Assembly: GCA_015485665.1 (NCBI GenBank)
Contig: WFTC01000001.1
Location: forward strand, 1-64,000
Origin: Candidatus Altimarinota bacterium
GTDB taxonomy: Bacteria; Patescibacteriota; Gracilibacteria; UBA1369; 2-02-FULL-48-14
Length of the DNA: 64,000 bases
Reading direction: 5' to 3'
Shown here: positions 59,679 to 64,000 of the stretch, piece by piece
Layout: each line of letters opens with the position of its first letter
How positions within the stretch are numbered: position 1 is the first letter of the stretch
Translations under genes and position numbers: made by a program
The notes under the pieces: model-generated
Database searches by the model: none
What the model was told of the DNA's origin: nothing
Seen by the model: only the letters and a program-made list of their open reading frames with translations

Positions 59679-61784
59679 ATGGATAAGCCCATCAAACTTG
59701 AAATCGGACCTGAAGGGGGGCAAGAGGAAGAAAAGTTTCCGACTTTGTCTCAGTATTTGTTAAATCTGAAAACTCTTGACAGAGAAAAAAAACATAAAGC
59801 TGCGGAGCATGTCAACTTGAACTTAAAAGAAGAAATTAAAGCGGCTCAATCTCAAGAAAAAATTTGTATTGTAGGAGAGTGGTCAGAATCTAAACAAGGG
59901 CTTGGACGTTTACCTATGATTGCTGCTGCTTTACTAATAATTATATTGCTCAATATGGGGCAGCTAATGTTTTTGGGTAAACAGGCTGGAGGAGAGACTT
60001 TAGCTCTGGCTGGAGAAGCTTTTACTACCATGCAAGATGCAGGGCGAGCATTTATATCTGGAGAGGATGGCGCAGACCTATATCTTTTTGATAAAGCTGC
60101 CAGTCTTTTGGCTCAAGTGGAAGAAGAAGCCGCGCCTCTTTTGGCACATTCATCATCTTGGCTTAAAGAGCCGAATGAAATTAAAAGTATAAGAGCTCTT
60201 TTGGATGCAGGATATCTATTCACGGAGATCGGAGCTCATGCATCGGAAGCCAGACAAATGCTTGAAAATTTACCGGAAGAATCTTCACTTACAGATTATA
60301 TAAAATTGGTAAGTGATGAACACATAAGTCCGGCAGCGGAAGGCATTTCCATAATTAATTCTTTACTTGCAGATGTTGATTTAGGAAATACTCCTTATCA
60401 AGATTCATTTATTGAGTTTCGCAAGAGCTTTGAAGAAGCTTCAGCCATATTTGACCTTTGGATGGAGGCGAGGGATCCGGTTTTAAGTTTTTTGGGAGGT
60501 GATCTGCCTCAGCATTATTTGATCTTATTTCAAAATAATGATGAAATGCGACCGGGTGGAGGATTTATAGGCAGTTTTGCAATTGCCGAACTCAATGATG
60601 GACGGCTGACCAATTTGGAATTCAATGATGTATATGATTTTGATAATCGTTACTTTGAAGATGTAAAAGTGCCTATTCATGAATTACGTCAACTCACTGA
60701 GCAATGGAGGCTTAGAGACAGCAATATTTCCGTTGATTTTCCAAGCTCGGCAAAATTTGCTATGGATTTTTTGGATAAAGAAGGAGGTCCCGGTGTAGAT
60801 GGTGTGATTGCTGTCAATTTGTCAGCTGCTCAAGCTTTAATGGAAGTAAGCGGTGATTTAAAGGTGCCAAATATTGACAAAGCCATTTCTGCTGAAACAT
60901 TTCCAATTGTTTTAAGTACTTTGGTGGAGGCGAAAGTTTATGGAGATTCTTCGCCGAAAGCGATTCTTGAAGAAGTTTTGAATGCATTTAAGGATAGAGC
61001 TTTAAGTGAAGATGTCAGAATGGATGTAGGACGTGTTCTTTTAGAGCAAATGAGAAAAAAACAAATTTTGATTTATCACAAAGATCCAAAGATTCAAAAG
61101 TTTATTGAGTCCATGGGTGTTGATGGATCTGTGCAAAAACTTGGTGAGCTTGAAGATGATTTTTTCATGCCGGTATTCACAAACATAGGTGGAAACAAAA
61201 CGGATCGTTATATTGAAAGCACAATAAACCATGATACTTACCTGATGGATGACGGATCTATGGTGCTTGCAGTAAACATTGAGCGTAAACATAATTTTAC
61301 TGAAGCCACTCGTGCTTGGATTAAATCTACAATGGAGGGCTATGGATTTACTATGTGGAATGAAGGCCTTTGGAATATAATGGGTGATGATATAAATGAA
61401 ACCGGTATACGCTTATATTTGCCTGAAGGAGTGCGCTTTTTGGAGGCAAAGGGGCTTTTGAAAGATGACCTTCAATTTTATTATGACGAGTCCATGGATT
61501 TGTCTTATTACTATACTGAAATGAGAGTTCCTCCAGGGGAAAGTAAATCTTTTACAGTATTTTTTGCTCTACCATGGAAAATAGGAGAAGATTTTGATGA
61601 ATATAATTTCAAGCTTTACAAGCAGCCCGGATTGAAAAATGTGACTTATACTAAAAAAGTATATGCGCCAAATCGTATGATGTTGTCTGCTTATCCTTTT
61701 GCAACTGAGATTCAAGCAGATGCAGATTATGTTTTAAGCGGACCTTTCAACAATGATATAGACATTACTCTATTGTTTAAATAA
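59679..61784 (+). CDS. DUF4012 surface protein
   Basis: 701 residues. A cytoplasmic N-terminal segment (about 1-82) and one membrane helix (about 84-106) precede a large extracellular region. The DUF4012 signature is FQNNDEMRPGGGFIGSFAIA (about 286-305), followed by DVYDFDNRYF, LRDSNISVDFPSSAKFAMDF and GGPGVDGVIAVNLSAAQALM. The family shares features with LytR-type attachment proteins in layout, but its activity is unknown. DUF4012 is common in CPR genomes. Confidence 0.85.
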   Translation: MDKPIKLEIGPEGGQEEEKFPTLSQYLLNLKTLDREKKHKAAEHVNLNLKEEIKAAQSQEKICIVGEWSESKQGLGRLPMIAAALLIIILLNMGQLMFLGKQAGGETLALAGEAFTTMQDAGRAFISGEDGADLYLFDKAASLLAQVEEEAAPLLAHSSSWLKEPNEIKSIRALLDAGYLFTEIGAHASEARQMLENLPEESSLTDYIKLVSDEHISPAAEGISIINSLLADVDLGNTPYQDSFIEFRKSFEEASAIFDLWMEARDPVLSFLGGDLPQHYLILFQNNDEMRPGGGFIGSFAIAELNDGRLTNLEFNDVYDFDNRYFEDVKVPIHELRQLTEQWRLRDSNISVDFPSSAKFAMDFLDKEGGPGVDGVIAVNLSAAQALMEVSGDLKVPNIDKAISAETFPIVLSTLVEAKVYGDSSPKAILEEVLNAFKDRALSEDVRMDVGRVLLEQMRKKQILIYHKDPKIQKFIESMGVDGSVQKLGELEDDFFMPVFTNIGGNKTDRYIESTINHDTYLMDDGSMVLAVNIERKHNFTEATRAWIKSTMEGYGFTMWNEGLWNIMGDDINETGIRLYLPEGVRFLEAKGLLKDDLQFYYDESMDLSYYYTEMRVPPGESKSFTVFFALPWKIGEDFDEYNFKLYKQPGLKNVTYTKKVYAPNRMMLSAYPFATEIQADADYVLSGPFNNDIDITLLFK

Positions 61785-61795
61785 GAAAAATATCA

Positions 61796-63499
61796 TCAGA
61801 AATTTTTCCGTTTAAAAAGACTTTCCAGTTGGTCAAAGCTCAGTTTAATCATAGCTGGACGTCCATGCGGACAATGTTCACAATGACTGGTATTTTCCAT
61901 GTCTCTTACAAGAGCCTGCATTTGAATTAAACTTAAAGTATCTCCGAATTTAATAGCCCCTCTGCATGCGGTAAAAGTCAGTAGAAATTCTTTTAAATTT
62001 TTACTGTGATTTTGTTTCCATGTTTCAGCAATATCTGTAAGTATATCTTTCAGAAGTGATTCCGGCTTACCTTTGCCGAGTCCCGCCGGCACGGCTCTGA
62101 GAATAAAACTTTTTTCGCCAAAAGATTCAATTTCAAAGCCAATTTTACTGAGTGTATCTCCATATTCTTCAATGAGTTTTATTGCTTCAATACCCATATC
62201 TATTTCCAAAGGAGTAAACAAACTTTGTTTAAGTGGACTTTCTTTTTCCAGAGCTTCCATCAGCCTTGCATAACGTATGCGTTCATGTGCAGCATGTTGA
62301 TCTATTAAAACCATTCCTTCTTCACTTTCAGCAACAATGTAACTGAGTGCAACTTGAGCTATGGGGCGGATTTTCATATCACCAATTGTAAAAATATTTT
62401 CCGATGCCATATCTTTATCTAAAGCAAGTTGCAAATTTGGCTTACTTTGAAAATATCTTTGTGAAGTGAAAGTATTAGCCGAACTTTCCAAAAGATTCAT
62501 AGATGGGCTTAATGAATTGCTTTGCAGCGCATGATACAAAGAACCTCTCACGGCTCTATACATTTCTTGTTGATTTACAAATTTAACCTCAGTTTTTCTT
62601 GGATGAACATTTACATCAAGCAGTTGAGGATCCATGTAAATGTTCAATAGGAACCAAGGATATTTCTCGTGCATGAGTAAAGAATGAAAGGCTTCTTTTA
62701 CGGCATGGTTTATCAGTCTACTTTCAATGCAACGACCGTTTAAGAAAATAAATTGATATTTTTTGGATCGCCGTGCAAGTTCAGGTTTGCCAACAAAGCC
62801 TTTGATTATCAAATTGGATTGATGGTATCTGACAGGTATCAATGCTTGTAAAGTGTCTCCACCATACAAGCTGCGAATTCTTTCCTCCAGTGTCTGGCTT
62901 GGCAAGTCAAAGACTTTTGAAGCATCTTTCATAAGCCTGAATCCAACTTGTGGATGAGCCAATGCCATGTGAGAGATCATTTTCAATATATGTAAATATT
63001 CTCTTGATTCACTTTTCATATATTTACGGCGAGCCGGAGTATGTTTAAAAAGTCCTCGTACACTTATATCTGTACCTTTAGGACAGCCACTTATTTCATG
63101 GACTTTCATTTTCCCTCCATCAATAATGTAATGCACACCGGTGCGCTTTCCCTCTTGACGGGAAAATAATTCAACATTTGCAATGCTTGCAATGCTTGCA
63201 AGAGCCTCACCTCTGAATCCCAAGCTTTTAATTTGGAACAAATCATTCAAAGAACTCAGTTTGCTGGTGGCATGTCTTTCAAAGGCCATAGGCGCATCTT
63301 CAAAAGAAATTCCGCATCCGTTATCCACTACTCGTATCTGTTTAAGACCTCCATTTTCAACTTCAATGCTTATTTGAGTAGAGCCGGCATCTAAACTGTT
63401 TTCCAGTATTTCTTTTAGAGCCGAAGCCGGTCTTTCTATAACTTCACCGGCTGCAATTTGGCTTATAAGCTCATCATTGAGAATATGAATCCGTGTCAT
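61796..63499 (-). CDS. mutL: DNA mismatch repair protein MutL
   Basis: 567 residues. The GHKL ATPase (about 1-200) has IAAGEVIERPASALKEILEN, DNGCGI and GFRGEALASIASIA. A transducer domain and a C-terminal endonuclease follow, with DQHAAHERIRYARLMEAL, ACRGAIKFGD and CEHCPHGRPAM, the metal-site motifs of nicking MutL proteins. It therefore belongs to the endonuclease-type MutL used without MutH. mutS is not in the window. Confidence 0.96.
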   Translation of the reverse strand: MTRIHILNDELISQIAAGEVIERPASALKEILENSLDAGSTQISIEVENGGLKQIRVVDNGCGISFEDAPMAFERHATSKLSSLNDLFQIKSLGFRGEALASIASIANVELFSRQEGKRTGVHYIIDGGKMKVHEISGCPKGTDISVRGLFKHTPARRKYMKSESREYLHILKMISHMALAHPQVGFRLMKDASKVFDLPSQTLEERIRSLYGGDTLQALIPVRYHQSNLIIKGFVGKPELARRSKKYQFIFLNGRCIESRLINHAVKEAFHSLLMHEKYPWFLLNIYMDPQLLDVNVHPRKTEVKFVNQQEMYRAVRGSLYHALQSNSLSPSMNLLESSANTFTSQRYFQSKPNLQLALDKDMASENIFTIGDMKIRPIAQVALSYIVAESEEGMVLIDQHAAHERIRYARLMEALEKESPLKQSLFTPLEIDMGIEAIKLIEEYGDTLSKIGFEIESFGEKSFILRAVPAGLGKGKPESLLKDILTDIAETWKQNHSKNLKEFLLTFTACRGAIKFGDTLSLIQMQALVRDMENTSHCEHCPHGRPAMIKLSFDQLESLFKRKNF

Positions 63500-63556
63500 A
63501 AGGGTAGCATAACCTCAGACTTGACCATGGGCAAGGCTTGTGGCAGTCTTTTCCAT

Positions 63557-64000
63557 ATGACAAAGGTAAATTTAGATGCAAAAAAAGAGCGACACGAGAA
63601 GCTCTATGAAGGACAATATCAAAGCAAGCTGGGTAAAATCTGGTTCCATACGAAGCGTGCTTTGAAAAGAATTTTGCATTTTTTGCGCCCTTCCAGAAAG
63701 AAATTGTCGCATTTTATGCATCCACTGGATCATTTGCCTGCTCCAAAACGCCTTTATACGCAAATGGTTTTGTGGAGCTTGGGCTTACTTATTTTAAATT
63801 CAGTGAATATAAGTAGTGCCGCTTATCTTGGAGGTGAAGGTGTTGGTGCTCAATATGATTCTTTGGCTCTTGATATTGAAAATTATTTGACAAATGAAGA
63901 TGGATATTTGATTAAAAATATGCCGCTGGAAGGAGAGGCGGTATACGATATGGATAGGATTGAGCGTGTGGTTTATGAAGTACAACCTGGAGATACACTT
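63557..64000 (+). CDS. LysM-domain envelope protein, N-terminal part (runs off window)
   Basis: 148 codons are open from the ATG at 63557 to the right edge; an in-frame ATG at 63527 is an alternative start. A basic cytoplasmic head (KRALKRILHFLRPSRKKLSH) is followed by one membrane helix (about 70-90, MVLWSLGLLILNSVNISSAA) and an extracellular segment. The visible end VVYEVQPGDTL is the first strand of a LysM peptidoglycan-binding domain. By family habit a peptidase such as M23 may follow, which cannot be seen. Confidence 0.7.
   Translation, partial: MTKVNLDAKKERHEKLYEGQYQSKLGKIWFHTKRALKRILHFLRPSRKKLSHFMHPLDHLPAPKRLYTQMVLWSLGLLILNSVNISSAAYLGGEGVGAQYDSLALDIENYLTNEDGYLIKNMPLEGEAVYDMDRIERVVYEVQPGDTL

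Noticed and set aside
1..64000. Genome-wide UGA recoding (code 25)
   Set aside because: RecA, ArgRS, AlaRS, PPDK, MutL and others are full length and end normally when TGA is a stop. recA TGA overlaps the recX ATG as an ordinary ATGA junction.

Overview
The window is an AT-rich bacterial chromosome segment with densely packed genes, short gaps and many start/stop overlaps. It looks like a member of the Patescibacteria (Candidate Phyla Radiation), possibly Peregrinibacteria-like. The reasons are an alanyl-tRNA synthetase lacking the usual C-terminal extension, many GT4 glycosyltransferases, DUF4012 and DUF3352 envelope proteins, PrsW and LemA families, several SLH-domain surface proteins and few amino-acid biosynthesis genes. 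This placement is inference. The standard bacterial code fits: RecA, ArgRS, AlaRS, PPDK and MutL are all full length with TGA treated as a stop. The three tRNA genes all encode their CCA end. Very few start codons have a Shine-Dalgarno sequence; most follow A-rich leaders.

Region by region. 1-7.1 kb is partly accessory. An XRE regulator heads a type I restriction R-subunit-like gene that runs off the left edge. A second XRE regulator heads a cluster of an EgtD-like methyltransferase, a SEC-C protein, a frame broken by TGA, and a HicA-like protein. Both clusters lie beside a tRNA-Ser gene and share a short repeat and an ATGTGATATA motif. Between them are LemA/TPM, DUF378 and pyrD. 7.2-31.2 kb is mostly housekeeping: argS, a CorC-type CBS protein, nrdR, PrsW, dgt, xerC/D, ftsE, recA-recX, nusA, pilB, dprA, purM, two glycosyltransferases, nadK, ppdK and gdhA. 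The recA promoter carries a perfect 18-bp palindrome exactly in its spacer.

31.2-34.8 kb holds a small excisionase-type HTH protein with a coiled coil and an aromatic tail, surrounded by many copies of a palindrome with core TTGAYTARTCAA. CvpA-like, tRNA-Lys and dnaJ genes are enclosed between two site clusters. 34.8-41.6 kb is a surface-layer locus: a 1532-residue SLH protein with a strong terminator, a TPR lipoprotein and a second SLH protein. 41.6-47.8 kb has metK, a GT4-deacetylase fusion, DUF1385, an SPFH protein, an AroE-like protein and lspA.

47.9-50.4 kb encodes the strangest gene, an 826-residue protein built from acidic NEQG-type and basic EKGKGN-type arrays around two non-repetitive domains. 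50.4-64 kb returns to envelope and core functions: ftsW, murG, a glycosyltransferase, bacterial PH and LemA-like proteins, miaB, alaS, DUF3352, DUF4012, mutL and a LysM protein cut by the right edge. Together the core genes cover peptidoglycan and surface-layer assembly, DNA repair and uptake, and partial nucleotide metabolism. The best candidates for something undescribed are the palindrome/HTH system at 31-34 kb, the repeat-array protein at 48-50 kb and the XRE-methyltransferase-SEC-C-HicA cluster at 4-7 kb.
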